A stretch of 64,000 bases of DNA from Blasia pusilla (lineage: Eukaryota; Marchantiophyta; Marchantiopsida; Blasiales). The notes beneath the pieces are model-generated. The model worked only from the letters and a program-made list of their open reading frames with translations. It searched no databases and was not told the origin of the DNA. This document shows, in pieces, positions 35,701 through 47,423 of this stretch (position 1 is the first letter of the stretch; each line of letters begins with the position of its first letter). The position numbers and the translations under genes are program-made. The stretch covers positions 18,600,001 to 18,664,000 of the forward strand of contig CM114274.1 of NCBI GenBank assembly GCA_050084515.1, read 5' to 3'.

Positions 35701-38434
35701 AAACAGGCAATTTTATTCTACTTGAAAACCTTTACCATGATGTCACAAGTGACTAACAATGTAGCAATTTGGAACTCAAAAAACCACTCAATATTTTAGA
35801 TCAGTAGCTCAATCCCTGCAACCGACTTACGGTAGTCCAAACCCTTCAAATTCGGACACAATTTAGTCCACAAGCTTCAAATTAAATTCTGTGAGAACTC
35901 CTTTTTTTTTATTTTTCACCTGACCAGGGTGAAACATAATCTATTCCTCAGTGCCCTGCCACTTGGGTTAAACTAAAATTGGAAAACACATCGGCAACTT
36001 TTCAGGGAGCAATGTGATATACACTTTGTGGGAACAAGACCACTCGGTAGGTGTCCATCACATCAGAATGCTGAGAAGTTGTCTCACAAGACCACCAGAA
36101 TGCGAAGACTTAATTGTGCAGACTGTGCATTTGTACATTGATGTAATCCAAAACACAACCATGAATTCCCTCTCCTTGACTCAGGCTTTTCCGGATGAGC
36201 TTTTTTACTGGCACCTCACACCTAGCAGCAGAATCAATAAACTGAGACCTCTTACCCAAGACCTAGAGGATCAAGCAAGTCGTCTCCTCGGGGAGCATCA
36301 ACAATGCTGGTCGATCGTCTCATGCGTGTTGTGGTGGTGGCACTGGGTGCAGCTCTTGTCTCCCGCATTTCACGAACCCTTCGAACCAACTGTCAACCCA
36401 GCGTTGAGATGTGAACAAATTAAGCCTTAAAATTCCAAATGCATCACTATCTTGTACTGACACACCAGACATCAGCAAGTTGAAGGATATTAAGGATCCA
36501 CACAGTCTGCTTATCATCAAGTTCATTAAAGCTCTTCCTATCAGTAAATATAACTAGTTTGGCCCTCATCACTTAAAGTCAAAATTATTTGAGTAGCAAT
36601 TAAAAAGGACAGGGGTAAGGACAGAATAGCCCATCTCAAGATCTAGGGTCGAAAGTTTAGCGAAGTCCAAGTGGCATGAGCTGCACCCAGTGCCACCACC
36701 ACAAGCAATTTCACATATTAAGACATGGAGCAAGGAGAGAGCCCCAGATCTTTTTGGCTCATAGCAGGGGAAGTAGTTAAATATATTCAAATTTTGATAG
36801 AAACCAAGGAAGTAGAAGTAGGAGCAATTGAGTGTATCTCCCAACTATGGTTGGCCATGAGGAAAGTAAAATTGTCTTTTCCTTCATTACACATCTCCTA
36901 TACAAAAAGAGAAGCAAACGCAGAATGGAAACTGACTAACTACCAAACAACCACTTCCAAGATTTCATGGATTTGGGCAAGAATTCTCTGCAGTGATATT
37001 TCCAGGGTAGTTAAATGTGGAAGTTAAGAGAGAAGGAATATGCTGTAGGAAGTTCACACTCAAATGAGTAAAGAACAGCCTGAGTGGATATGGGCAATAC
37101 GGAGAGCACTGGAGATATAGACTTATCAGTGACTATGAAACATAGTGCTGCAAGGGCCACCACACCAGATATGTGGCCCTCAGAGAATGCACACAACGAC
37201 TCTGTTTCCAAAATTTCACCCTCACCTCTCAGGAGTATTCTTTGATCCCACCAATACTAAATAGGAAACCCCTGAGTTACGGACAAACAATGCTTTAGAG
37301 ACCAGATAACAGCTCAAAGCGTCAAGAATTGGGAAACCTTCTGGCTTACAATGTCACTGACGACAAGGACAACTAAACAAAATTAAGAAGAATTTTGGTG
37401 GTATAATGAAGGACACGGGATCTTTTTAGTGTTAAAATATATTTTAGCATCTTTCACTACACGTGCGCTTCCACTATTATAAACTGCAGTAACGGGACTC
37501 GTGACCATAACCGTCGCGTAGATTTTATGATAAAATGAATTGATCATCAGCATTCCGTCGGCATTTTCAACTCGTGGAAATTGAGAGAACACATAAGAAT
37601 CAAAATGGCCCAAGATTTAGAGTTTCAAGAATTTGTTCATCGATGCATTGTCTGCACGACAATTGTAGATAGAACGTGATCCTTATTGGTTGAAGGACAA
37701 CGGTCGCAAAGTGTGAGGACCACCGCGATGAGCAATCACCGGGTACAACCATCCAAGAACTTCGCTCTTTCAGATGATTATAATTCACATTATGTATCAG
37801 AGAGAGCAATTACGGAAGCTCTCTGCACATTGTGGTACTACGAGCGACGTTTATGTAGCCCCATAATCCACAGGAAATGAGACACCTCTTCCTCTTCCAC
37901 GTCCCCTCTTGACGAAGCGTTAGCAACTGAGTCCTTGCACTCTGAAAACAGAAGGGAGGAGAAACACTTGACCTCAGCCTGGTCCACATGATTCCAACTT
38001 TCTGGTTCTTCATCATCTTCATCCCACTCCAAGTCACTGTCGTCAATACGCGCCTTCGCACCATCTTTCAGTCCCGAACCTCGACGGGCAGGAGGCGGTC
38101 CATCGTCATCCTCCGACGAAATGCTGAGAAGCTCTACTTCGGACTCTTCCTCATCTTCCATGTTGGGAGGAGGGACAGGAGGCGCTCGTTTCGGAGGCGT
38201 TTGAGGTGGAGTACGTCTAGGAGGACCCTCTGCTGCTGTCGGAGGTGGAGTACGTTTGGGAGGACCCTCTGCAGCAGTCGGAGGTGGAGCACGTTTAGGA
38301 GGAGGACCGGCTGCTCCAGCAGAGACTGTAGGTGGAGGATACGACGGTGGTCTTTTATAAGTCTGATCACGTTGAGCTTGCTCGGCCAATGCTCTCTGCA
38401 GGAGCTCCTCGTCATCATCCTCCTCGCTCGACAT
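26720..38434 (-). CDS. SEC5: Exocyst complex component SEC5, 21 coding exons
   Basis: Exons: 38434-37973, 36389-36256, 35689-35460, 35116-34922, 34297-34170, 34007-33849, 33531-33398, 33311-33224, 32588-32451, 32188-31994, 31866-31645, 31506-31380, 30912-30702, 30098-29980, 29654-29417, 29107-28987, 28709-28632, 28200-28144, 28032-27883, 27536-27321, 27103-26720. All introns are GT-AG and all phases join, giving 1,261 residues; plant SEC5 is nearer 1,100. The start MSSEEDDDEELLQRALAEQA, then EEESEVELLSISS, matches plant SEC5; the upstream ATG at 38455 is less likely. Core landmarks are SENFDPKFFLARIHQ (~280), NFDCFISCKNTID (~328), the exon-6 block IRSVQGMLQRFRTLFNLPSI (~388), and RLTAVIVQHVPNFW (exon 10). 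SEC5 is a subunit of the octameric exocyst that tethers secretory vesicles at the plasma membrane. The donors after exons 3 (GTTTGG) and 7 (GTTTCA) are non-consensus. The extra length is a proline-rich N-terminal repeat and a Ser-rich tail. Confidence 0.93.
32641..32955. repeat. Tandem duplication in SEC5 intron 8
   Basis: About 150 bases beginning CAAGTTGCAA at 32642 recur at 32807 with roughly 10% divergence, including TATACATCACATATTTTAAT and the tail GGGGACAGACAATCC. The period is about 165 bp. It lies wholly between exons 8 and 9. Confidence 0.85.
36329..36704. repeat. 27-bp perfect inverted repeat, SEC5 exon 2 versus intron 1
   Basis: Plus-strand 36329-36355 (starts TTGTGGTGGTGG, ends GTGCAGCTC) is the exact reverse complement of 36678-36704. 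The first arm lies in SEC5 exon 2, encoding the AAPSATTTT part; the second lies in the preceding intron. Flanking similarity is weak but present, suggesting an inverted partial copy of the exon. Confidence 0.85.
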
Positions 38435-40042
38435 TCTGCTGCGTCTCTTCTTCAAGAACCAATCTACCGCCCCGTAATACTACAATTCTCTAATCCCTTC
38501 CTCCTTCCCTACGCTTCAATCCGATCGATCCACAACTTCGCCTTACAATACTCTAAACATCCGCTTCAGAGCACTCTCCCAATCTTCAGTTTCCTCCTAA
38601 GCTCTCCCACTGATCCGACGCAGGGATCCGTTTGGCCGTTCCGTGCCTGTCCGCGACGTTGCTACAACCTCGCACTCACCATTCTGTGCTCCTCTCGACT
38701 GTTAGCGGCCCTCCTTACCTCTGTTCTCTCTTCAGAATGGGGTTCGCAGGTAACCAAGCATACGAACACGCGGACTGACGCCTCTTCCCCAAGTTAACAT
38801 GCACATGAGTCTCTTTCCGAGGCTTCCTCCTAAAGGACGACAAATTGTGGCCCCACTTATACCCCTTGCGCTCTCGTTGCTCTGCTAAATTCCCCTAAGA
38901 CGAAAACTCATTAGGACTCCTGCGGCATATCGCCGGTTTAGGAAGAAAACTCGAATCTCTGGAAAGGACGGCATAAGGTGATCGATGCCATGAACATGCG
39001 TCCGTTCTCCTGCCATACCAGGAGAACGTGTCCAAACGGTGGTAAATATCAGTTTTAGTAAATAAAAAATATTAAAACACCGGTATGCGGCCCTTTATTG
39101 GAGGGTGGGAGAGAAAAACAAATTGAACTTCTTACAAACCCCACTGGTTTGTTTGGAGGTGGAGTTTTGGTACGAGAGAAAAATGTGTGTAGACGAGATG
39201 GGATGGAAATACAAACCAGAGATGATATTTTCTTGTGGTTAATATAAACAGGAGAGGAGAGGAAATACAATGTGAGATGTATACGAGGATAACCCACGGA
39301 GAGAAGAAAATACCAACGGAGAAAATACGAGGGTGGGGAAGTTGTGAGGACCAAGGTCTCACAACTTTAGGAGACCAGAGGTGGCCTCTCCGGAGAGGAC
39401 ACCTCCGGAATCCACAGATGGGACAATTTAATTTAATTTTTGTTGAAACCACACGAATTTAATGGTATGAATCACGCAAATTTAAGTCCCATGAATTATT
39501 AATCACACAAATTTAAGTCACAAGAATTATTAATCACACTAATCGGGTTATAGAATCCACAATCGGCATATACATAAAATTTTCATCCACGGTATACAAT
39601 AATCATACAAACCAAAATAGATTACAAAACAAAGCATACATATAGGGGCCATAATTAGTTCCACGAAGTTCAAATAGAATGAACTATCATTTATTTCTTA
39701 ATCTATATTGTTATTGGCAACCACCACATGCTTCATTGAATAAAATAGTGATGCAATAAGACATAATAGGGATGTCGTTTGATTTTCCCTCCCATCTATA
39801 ATATGTGGAATATAGACTCGAATTGGAAGTTATGTTTCTTTGGTGGGGGAAGGGTTGTGTTCTTAGATTTTGTTCCCGTAGTGGGGCTTAAATCCGTATG
39901 GGTCTTAGATAAGTAGTGGGGTTTAATACGCACGACAAATTTTTTTTTGCGTAGCCCGCGCTTGCTAACTAGTTGATGAAAGAGGTTTATATCTATCTAT
40001 ACTAATACAAAAATAAATAAAAAAGTGTTTGAAGAGGTTTTG
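38435..40042. other. SEC5 upstream region and AT-rich spacer
   Basis: The first ~600 bases are pyrimidine-rich and should contain the SEC5 promoter and 5' leader; no TATA box stands out. From 39050 on the DNA becomes repeat-like and AT-rich. A palindromic CCTCTCCGGAGAGG occurs near 39393. A GCGTAGCCCGCGC...CTAG|T sequence ending at 39973 resembles a Helitron 3' end whose start I could not place. Confidence 0.45.
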
Positions 40043-40198
40043 CTAGTGTATAACCCTTGAAGGGACTAATGAAGCACACATTCAAAAAAATTTCTTGTTG
40101 CCCTTAGCATGTGAAACATTTTTTTGTTACCCAATCATCATGTCTCAAACATAGAGGTGTTTGCAAATCAAGAAGGCACTCTCCAATACTACTATAGA
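40043..40198 (-). mobile_element. Non-autonomous Helitron, 156 bp
   Basis: On the minus strand it begins A|TCTATAGTAGTATTGGAGAG, and at the end a CCCTTCAAGGG hairpin is followed by TTATACACTAG. It is homologous along its length to the Helitron at 19178-19011, including TTGATTTGCAAACACCTCT and ATTAGTCCCT just before the hairpin. The 3' flanking base is C rather than T. Confidence 0.65.
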
Positions 40199-41195
40199 TG
40201 AAAATAGTGAGAGAAGAAGAAATCTATATTATAATGCATCACCCTGCAAATAAGTCAAAATAATGGGATAGTAAGTAAAAATAGCAACATGTTTCAGTAC
40301 TGTTATTAGAATAACGTTAGATGGGGAGAGAGAACAAATTTGAATGGAATGTAATAAAATTTGTATAAATCAATTAATAGTTTAATCAATTTATATTATA
40401 ATGGGTGATCTAAGTGATAATAAGGTGGGATAATTCTAAAAAATTTACAATTTTTGCCTTAATTCATATTTGATGGGAAGAGAAAATGATTTTTAGTGGA
40501 GAAAGAGTAGATTTTGTTGAAATTTTGTGGAAGGGTAAAATTATTTAGGGGATTGGAATATCATTTAAGTTTTAATTTAGGAATGGAATTACTAAGAAGA
40601 ATACAATGTTATCACTCATCCGAGATTTAAGAGAATATAAATTACATCCAAATTTTTAAAATGAATAATCTGATTATTTTTAAATAATAACGTGAATTCA
40701 CATTTCATATTTTGGGAAAGGAAAATGAATTTGAGTGGAAAAGGGAGATGATTTCATGCATTAAAATTAACTAAGAATTTAGTTAATGAATGTTATTTTG
40801 GTGATAAGAGTAGTTATTGTTCGAGCTATTACATACGAGTGAAATTATTTAGTAAAAAACCTTTCCCTTCCGATCAAATATGAATTAAGGCACAAATTGT
40901 AAATTTTTTAGAATCATCCTACCTTATTATCACTGAGATCACCCATTATAGTATAAATTAATTAAATTTTAATTAATGTAAACAAAATTTACTATCTTCC
41001 GTTTAAATTCGTTTTCTCTCCCCATCTAATGTGACTCTAACAAAAATATTGAAACACGTTGCTATTTTTACTTACTATCCCGCTATTTTGACTTGTTTGT
41101 AGGGTGGCGCATTATAATATATATTTTTTCTTATTTCATTATTTTCATCTATGGTAGTATTGGAGAGTGCCTTCTTGATTTGCAAACAAACATAT
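40150..41195. repeat. Large imperfect inverted repeat (foldback), arms about 330 bp
   Basis: The left arm 40150-40480 is the inverse of 40868-41195 with roughly 80-85% similarity by eye. Matching blocks include CACTCTCCAATACTAC, AGTAAGTAAAAATAGCAAC, TTAATCAATTTATATTATA-type and ATTCATATTTGAT. The arms enclose about 390 bp. Each arm ends in the 5' end of a Helitron of the same family, in opposite orientation. Confidence 0.75.
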
Positions 41196-41351
41196 TCAAA
41201 TCACCTTAATCTACAATGTGTGCCTTAATTCATATTTGAAATTTTTTACTCTGTCAAGATTTAAAAAGTGGAAATTATGCTTAAATTTTGAAAATAAATC
41301 TTAAAAATTAGAAAAATCATTCTCGTGCATAAGCATTTTCATGATAACTAG
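41148..41351 (+). mobile_element. Helitron-like element, 204 bp
   Basis: It begins A|TCTATGGTAGTATTGGAGAG (41148) and ends AACTAG|T (41351). The first ~45 bases match the Helitrons at 19.1 and 40.1 kb; the rest is different. A weak stem lies near 41321-41345. Confidence 0.5.
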
Positions 41352-41691
41352 TATTAATAAATTTTAAATTTTTTCCCTTAAATTTAAATTATATTTGAAG
41401 AAATAAATATAAATTTTAAAAGGAAATTATTTTATTTTCCTCTTTCATTAATAAATTTATTTTTTTATTATTATTATTTTGGTAGAAGGAGTGGATGGGC
41501 ATGAGTAAGCATAACTTAAATTTTTATGGAAAAGTGAAATTATTTAGAAGAATAGAATGTTACTTAAACTTTAATTAGAAAGTGGAATTATTTAGATGAG
41601 TGGAATATTGTTACTCTTTTACAATTTAAAAGAGTGGAAATTATATGCATGAGTATACTAAAAATTTTTATGTATATACACATGCGAGGCA

Positions 41692-42036
41692 TCTATACTA
41701 TTGACACAAGATGGGGTTATAAAACCCTTCCTTTGCATTTGACACTTGTCATTTGAGGTTTCTTCTATTGACATATGTTAATTTAATTGAAAGAGTCATG
41801 TTATGGGGTAATTAAGTTAAGAAGGGAAAAAGACGGGTGAAGAAAGCGAGGAAAAAACATTTGTTTTAGTCACTCGTGCATAGCACAAGCAACACACTAA
41901 TTATACTGACTCGTATTAATTTAATTAAAAGAGTTATGTTATATGATAATTATGTTTAGAAGGAAAAAGATGAGCGAGGAAAGCGTGGGGGGGGGAATTT
42001 TCCATTACTCGTGCATGTCATAGGAAACACACTAAT
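41692..42036 (+). mobile_element. Second Helitron type with an attached tandem partial copy
   Basis: The unit 41692-41900 begins A|TCTATACTATTGACAC and ends with hairpin GTGC-ATA-GCAC (41876-41886) followed by AAGCAACACACTAA|T, a CTRR end. Immediately after, 41907-42036 repeats its last ~135 bases (TTAATTTAATT, CGTGCATG, AACACACTAAT) with more divergence and a G-run at 41988. Confidence 0.5.
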
Positions 42037-42044
42037 AATACTTT

Positions 42045-43204
42045 ATGGGAGAACATATTTTTAATTTTCAAATACCTTTTTGATTCGAATACACATGAGA
42101 TTATGTAAACAAATATTTTTCATGTTAGGAAAAAAAATTGAATTTTTGTTTAGCATGATTAATCATGTGGAGTGCAAGGATTGTACACTAGTTTTAAAGG
42201 AGGAAAGAGAATTATTAGGAGAGGGAAAATTGATTCTTCTTTTCAAAGGGAAACATTAGATGCCATATTTTATCTTCCATCCTCTAACTATAATTTCTCT
42301 TTTCTTGAATCAATAAAGGAAATTTTGAAAATCAAGAAGCTTTCCTAAATAATATACTTAGAAGATGTTAGATAAATGGAAAAGAAATAACTTGAATCAC
42401 TTAGTTACACTAGTTGTTTTTATGTATAAGCCATGCACTAAGCTGAGAGGAACCTCTCTGGCCTTTTGGATGGGCCCTTCTTTATGCGTTCCTTTGAAAT
42501 GCGGGAGTTACCGTGTCCAAATCTATATCTCCCTTTTCTATTCCTTTTTGGAGGTATTGAAGTGGTGTGTGCATACACATCATACAAATTTTTGCATAAC
42601 ATTAATGATTGTCACACACAAATATGTAAGTAACTAATACACTTCAAAAACCATCACATTAGAGGCCACATAGTGACAATCAACATGAAAACATGCCTTT
42701 CTCTAAATTATTAAATTAAAATGAAGCCAAATTCACTACCAACAATAACATTCCCCCACATATGCTTAGAGAGCTTAATTGTAAAAAGATGAGCCTCTCA
42801 AAACCTTCCCTTGGTTAATATCTGTCTCAAAACTCCCAAGGCTCCAAGAAGATCTAAGGAACTAAAACAACGAAAGCGTACTTGGTAGTCCGAAGTTCCC
42901 ATCTATCTAATAAACCCCAAAAGAGTCTCTAACACAAACTAATTATATATGCCCCAAGTCACCATCAAAGGTTATGGTCTAAAATTGGATTAATCAAACT
43001 TGGCTGGATGTCAAAACGAGAACGCCAACCTTATAGTCCATCTTGTGCTCTTGGTTTGACCCTTATGATTCCCAAGGTGGAGTTCAAGATCCAAACACCC
43101 TTTGAGAGCCTTCCACTCATGCCTTGCTTATGAAACTCTAATACATTTCCATCCTAGTATGAGCTTACCAAAATTTTGATCCTCCACGTATACGTTGGTG
43201 CTAT
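42045..43204. other. AT-rich spacer with one half of a direct repeat
   Basis: No gene recognised. A block at 42956-43094 (for example CCCAAGGTGGAGTTCAA) is repeated in direct orientation at 43668-43803, about 710 bp away, spanning the relic LTR. Confidence 0.5.
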
Positions 43205-43325
43205 TGTATGCATACATATCCTTGTCAAAAACTATAAGTACAGGGATACTCAACTATACGTTGAGACAATCGTGTACCAAAATATCTCCAATTAAATCAT
43301 GATCATTCAAAATCTCTCACATAAA

Positions 43326-43399
<74 letters not shown>

Positions 43400-44262
43400 A
43401 CTCGTACCTAACCCATTTGTTAGTAGGAATAAATTCAAAGAGATCATTTTCTTAAGGGAATATCCTTCCAAACAAGTATGGACAAGAAACAAGTACCATC
43501 CTAGCAACTTGCACTTTACTTTTTGACACAAATTTTTGTTGGAGTCTCATTTCTTACCTCGATCTTGCACCATTGCATTCTCTTAATCTAGGAAAATTTG
43601 GAAAGTTGCCACAACTTCACTATCCATGGGACTGGCTCCTAATAAAAGTTGAATATTTGAGTTCCAAGTCAAGGTCCAAGGTTACCATCCAAAATTAGAC
43701 TACCTTGATTTGGTTTGGTGTCAAAACCGCAATGCTAACCTCTCAATCCATCCCATACCCTTGGTTCACCCCCATGGTTCCCAAGGTGGGGTTCAAATTC
43801 CCTTAAGGATCCTCCCCCTTATATATAATTCTAAATAACTTCACCTTCTCCCTTTGTCTAAGGAATTCCTCCTGATCCTTATCCTAAACTATCATTCCAA
43901 GAGTTCTAGATCATTCTAAGAATTTCTAAGAGTTCTAGATCATTCTAGAGTTTCTAGCTCATTTTAAGCAAGATTTTTTTAGGTGCATTTGTTCAAATAT
44001 TTGGTATATTAGAAGTGGCTTCTTGCAAGATTTTTCCATATCAACTTATTCATCCCAAAAGAATTTTAGGTCTAGTCGTCGTGACCTTAAACTTGAATAA
44101 CCATCACACCACCAATGTGGCTATACCCCAAGTCAACCCTCGCAATATGCACCTTAAGCTATTTATAACCATCAACAATCTTGGTCCAATATACCATCAA
44201 TGTTGGAAAGGTGACATAGGGCATGATTGTGCACATGGTTCTTCCATACCATACTATAATAA
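43205..44262 (-). mobile_element. R: relic of an E1/E5-type gypsy element, 3' LTR and pol tail
   Basis: At 43205 a TGTATGCATACATATCC sequence resembles the E5 LTR end, and 43273-43290 matches the E1 LTR (ACCAAAATATCTCCAAT). The next ~400 bases follow the E1 LTR order with heavy divergence. At 44262-44150 the minus strand reads MVWKNHVHNHALCHLSNIDG, the integrase tail just before the PHD finger of E1/E5. The upstream half of the same relic lies at 55080-55980, so R was split by later insertions. The PHD finger itself is not readable. Confidence 0.65.
43331..43398. repeat. (TC)34 microsatellite
   Basis: Sixty-eight bases of uninterrupted TC dinucleotide. It sits where related LTRs have a CTCTCACATGTCTCTCTC tract, so it probably expanded from that seed. 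Ser-Leu and Glu-Arg open frames through it are artefacts. Confidence 0.95.
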
Positions 44263-45359
44263 TATCAAGATATAGACCCCTAATCAATAGCAACACCCAC
44301 TAAAGGGAAAATATGGCTTTATTACCAGCCTATGTGAAAAATATTAACATGTAAAACTTTAGTTGAAAGAAGAGTATATATTTAACTAGTGAGGAGTAAA
44401 AGATGACGTATCTATGGTTTTATTAATAAAAAGATTGGAAATTTAGATAGATTAAAATCAAAGTAATGACAAGTAATCATGCATATTTTAGCAATCTATT
44501 TATACAAATAAGTTTATTTTTGTAAATAGTGGAAGTAGAATATGATGCCTATTGTAGCAAAGACGATATGAGAGAGGTAGGATGGTTGAATGTTCTCCTT
44601 AGAGGAGCAATCAATTGCCCTCTCGTAAGAGTGTTGTTTCATTGGATGACACTTCCTGCATTATTTTAAGCTATGATACCAACTTCCTCCAATGAATTAT
44701 CACCAATTGCAATGATTCTCATGACTATAATACCAATGTTGTGACATCCAAGTTGGCTCAATAGCCTTGCATGCTCTCCATTTGAATTAAGTCCAAGAGT
44801 CCCCACTTTTAGCCGTACAATCCCAATGCATGCAAAGTGTTTTATCTTTTGAGTAAGATTGAAGAACACATCCAAACATAAAGGAATTAAACCATGGAGC
44901 TACCAACATTGAACTTTAGCAAGCTGGAAACTTGGAACTTCCAACAATGAACTAAGGAGGAAACATTGGCACACGAATACACTGCAAGATTGTAATCAAG
45001 ATGCATAAACCTAAATTTTCTCCTTAAAAGGATCCAAAAGAAACAGAAAAATTTCTCTTGAATTAGTGACACTATGATCTTAATGAATTTCAAATTATAT
45101 CTAATCATTGTCACTTGGTCACTCTGAAGTTTCCTTGGTTTCAAAAGAGATAAAAGATAATAATACACTTTGCGTATGAACTAGTATTGAGGAATGCTTA
45201 GGCTATAATTTGAGCATTCGTCAATATTAATTCATGCTTATGGAAATCTTATCTTTTGGTTAAAGTCTCAATTGAAGTGAAACATTTATGTTACAATCCA
45301 CAAACCTATCACATATCAAAGAAACATAAAACTCTTAAAGTATCAAATTTGTCTCTGCT
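44263..45359. other. Unassigned AT-rich insert between relic R and the second gypsy family
   Basis: The E1/E5-like reading stops near 44262 and resumes only at 55130. This 1.1-kb stretch is AT-rich and has no recognisable protein. Small palindromes near 44610-44700 are unexplained. The last five bases before 45365 (CTTTT) are the left target duplication of the next element. Confidence 0.5.
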
Positions 45360-45364
45360 CTTTT

Positions 45365-46365
45365 TGTCGCGACCCTCATGACCAAACAAGTGCCAAGCGG
45401 AACATCGGAACATTAGCGGGCTCACGCTAAGATGGTTTGCGCGTTGGAGTGTCTCAAAGAGGAGACAAGAGACGAGACGCGAACGAGGAGTCGCGTTTCA
45501 GTTGTTATGGTCGCGACTGAGAAACCTGGACCAAACGCGGAATGAGACTTGGAAGAAGTCAAGTCTAGGAAGTGGGTTGCCAAAGGGAAGATCCGGATTT
45601 GGAACGCCACTAGCGTTTGAGAGTTTCCGACTATATTTATGGCGATAAATTTTAGCGCCAAGATGCGTTTGGAGAAAATAAGGGTGCGTTGGAAAGCTTA
45701 TGGAGAGCTGGTCCAAACGCACCAAAGATCGCTGCAAACGCATAAGCAACGGCCGAGATACAACCCGAAAGCGACTGTAAGTGGAGTCGGGTTGAGGGCC
45801 ACAATGAAGGGCCCGACCCTCTTTTCCCAAAGGGGAGGGGTTATTGGAGAACCCCAGAAGTACTAGTAAGGGGGAAGGTCTCCGAGAGTGCTTGGAACCC
45901 AAACCCCACTTTGGGCGCCACGGGCGGCTCAAGGGCATGGAACGGAACGCGAGTTTGGGCGTTGGGTTGGAAAAACTGCACCAAGTCCATTGAGGCGATT
46001 TTAGACATCCCTCTTGGAATTCACACTGCGACTCAATTACTTGGGTCTCGGTTCGGAACGCACCCGAGGACCGTTGAACAGTTGGGATCGCTAGGCGCGC
46101 AAGGGTCGTTTCAGATCCCTGGACTAACCAGGAAGTCTGTTCCAAGTCTTGAAGGACTTTCCATGTTTTGGAAGCTAGGAACTAAGGAAGGTTGAGCTTG
46201 ATGAGACACCGAGTTGCGGACTCGATGGGTTGGAACGCCGGTTGGCCCAAACCCGACTAAGAAGAGTGCGTGTTTGGGTGCAGATCGACGATGAGTTCGT
46301 GACCTACTGAACGCACCCTTCCGCAACACTAAAGATTGACGTTCAAGGAGAGTAGGGGCGCGACC
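45365..46365 (+). repeat. 5' LTR of the rearranged gypsy element
   Basis: It starts TGTCGCGACCC and ends GGGGCGCGAC(C). The 1,001-bp LTR is repeated inverted at 51650-52648, and its last 389 bp directly at 52649-53037. The terminal TGTCGCG/CGCGACA inverted repeat is seen in all copies. Confidence 0.9.
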
Positions 46366-46367
46366 AG

Positions 46368-46379
46368 TGGTATCAGAGC
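46368..46379 (+). other. Primer-binding site for initiator tRNA-Met
   Basis: TGGTATCAGAGC lies two bases after the LTR. It is complementary to the 3' end of plant initiator methionine tRNA, the usual primer for minus-strand synthesis. The inverted copy at 51647-51636 reads TTGTATCAGAGC. Confidence 0.9.
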
Positions 46380-46513
46380 TTATCCTTGGTGAGCGAGAAC
46401 TTGGGGTCGTGAAATCAGCCGGACGCTTGGGAAATTTCAAGGTAGCGGTTAGACTCGGACGCTCAAGGAGGGACGCAAGAAACGAGGAGGAGATCTGAGT
46501 GAGTTGGCTTGGA

Positions 46514-47326
46514 AATGGCGATCGAGGGAAAACAACCCAAGAAGCGCCGAATCAAGCGACGTGAACCAAGAGAGGAACCAATGCCGGACCGTGAAGCTAT
46601 AGAGGAGACGGAGACTCCCGAAGAGCTGAATGCCAGTCGTGAGGACGTCCCAGAGGCGACTCCTTCGCTGGGGCAGTGGGTCCAAACTCAGGGGAAAGGA
46701 CGGAGTCGAGCCAGACGTTGGACTTGTTGAAGGTGTTGGTGGAGCAGATGTCCCAGCAAAGCAAGCGGATTGCCGAGTTAGAGGCCACTCGAAACCCGAG
46801 TGCGGGCAAAAAACTCTGCAAGACGAACCTGCCCACGCCATTCACGGGAGTGGGGCGCTCGTGGAAAGTGGAGGATTTCCTTACGGAATTGGAACTGTAC
46901 TTCGAGGCGCAGAGGGCTGCTGAGTAGGACACGGTAATGGTAGCCGTTACTTTCCTGAAGGATCATGCTCTACAATGGTGGGCCGCTCAACGAGAGGAAT
47001 ATCTGGGCGGCGAGTCACCTCTGAGTTGGGAGGAGTTCAAGGAGTTGATTGGGGATCGGTTCACTCCGGAGTACCAAGGGTTGCGTGACACGGTGGAATG
47101 CGTGCAGATGCGGCAAAGTGGTTCCTTAAGCGCCTATGTGAGGGAGTTTAGTGCGAAGCTGACTTCTAGTCCAAAGATGGATGAACACGCGAAGAAGGCT
47201 ATCTTCATTAGTGGACTCAAGTCGAGCGCTAAAAAGGCCCTTTACCGAATGCCGACGTTGCCAGAGATCTGCGCGGACCTTCTGAAGCTAGCGGAGCGGA
47301 TTGGGGACGACGAGGTCCAAACCTAG
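46514..47326 (+). pseudogene. gag of the rearranged gypsy element
   Basis: It begins MAIEGKQPKKRRIKRREP (46514). The frame shifts near 46680-46730 to LDLLKVLVEQMSQQSKRIAE, a TAG stops it at 46925, and 46937-47326 gives the retrotransposon gag core: FLKDHALQWWAAQR, SWEEFKELIGDRFTP, LRDTVECVQMRQSGS, YVREFSAKL. This core forms the capsid of the particle. The inverted copy at 51506-50694 has different lesions. Confidence 0.85.
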
Positions 47327-47423
47327 AAACCCTTTGAGCCAAAAGTTTTTTCGAAGAAGTCAAAAAATAAGGAGGCGTTCAAAAGAGGCTGGAGTGGGGG
47401 CGGCCGACGAACCAGGAGAGTAA

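Noticed and set aside
38435-38455. Upstream ATG adding MKKRRSR to SEC5
   Set aside because: Plant SEC5 proteins begin at the MSS-acidic segment; the seven extra residues look like leader sequence.
43299-43531. Open frames of 74-75 codons rich in Ser-Leu or Glu-Arg
   Set aside because: They translate the (TC)34 microsatellite and have no other content.
45498-46440. Several long frames on both strands in 45.5-46.4 kb and their mirror at 51.8-52.5 kb
   Set aside because: They lie wholly in the 1-kb LTR and recur wherever the LTR does; they are non-coding.
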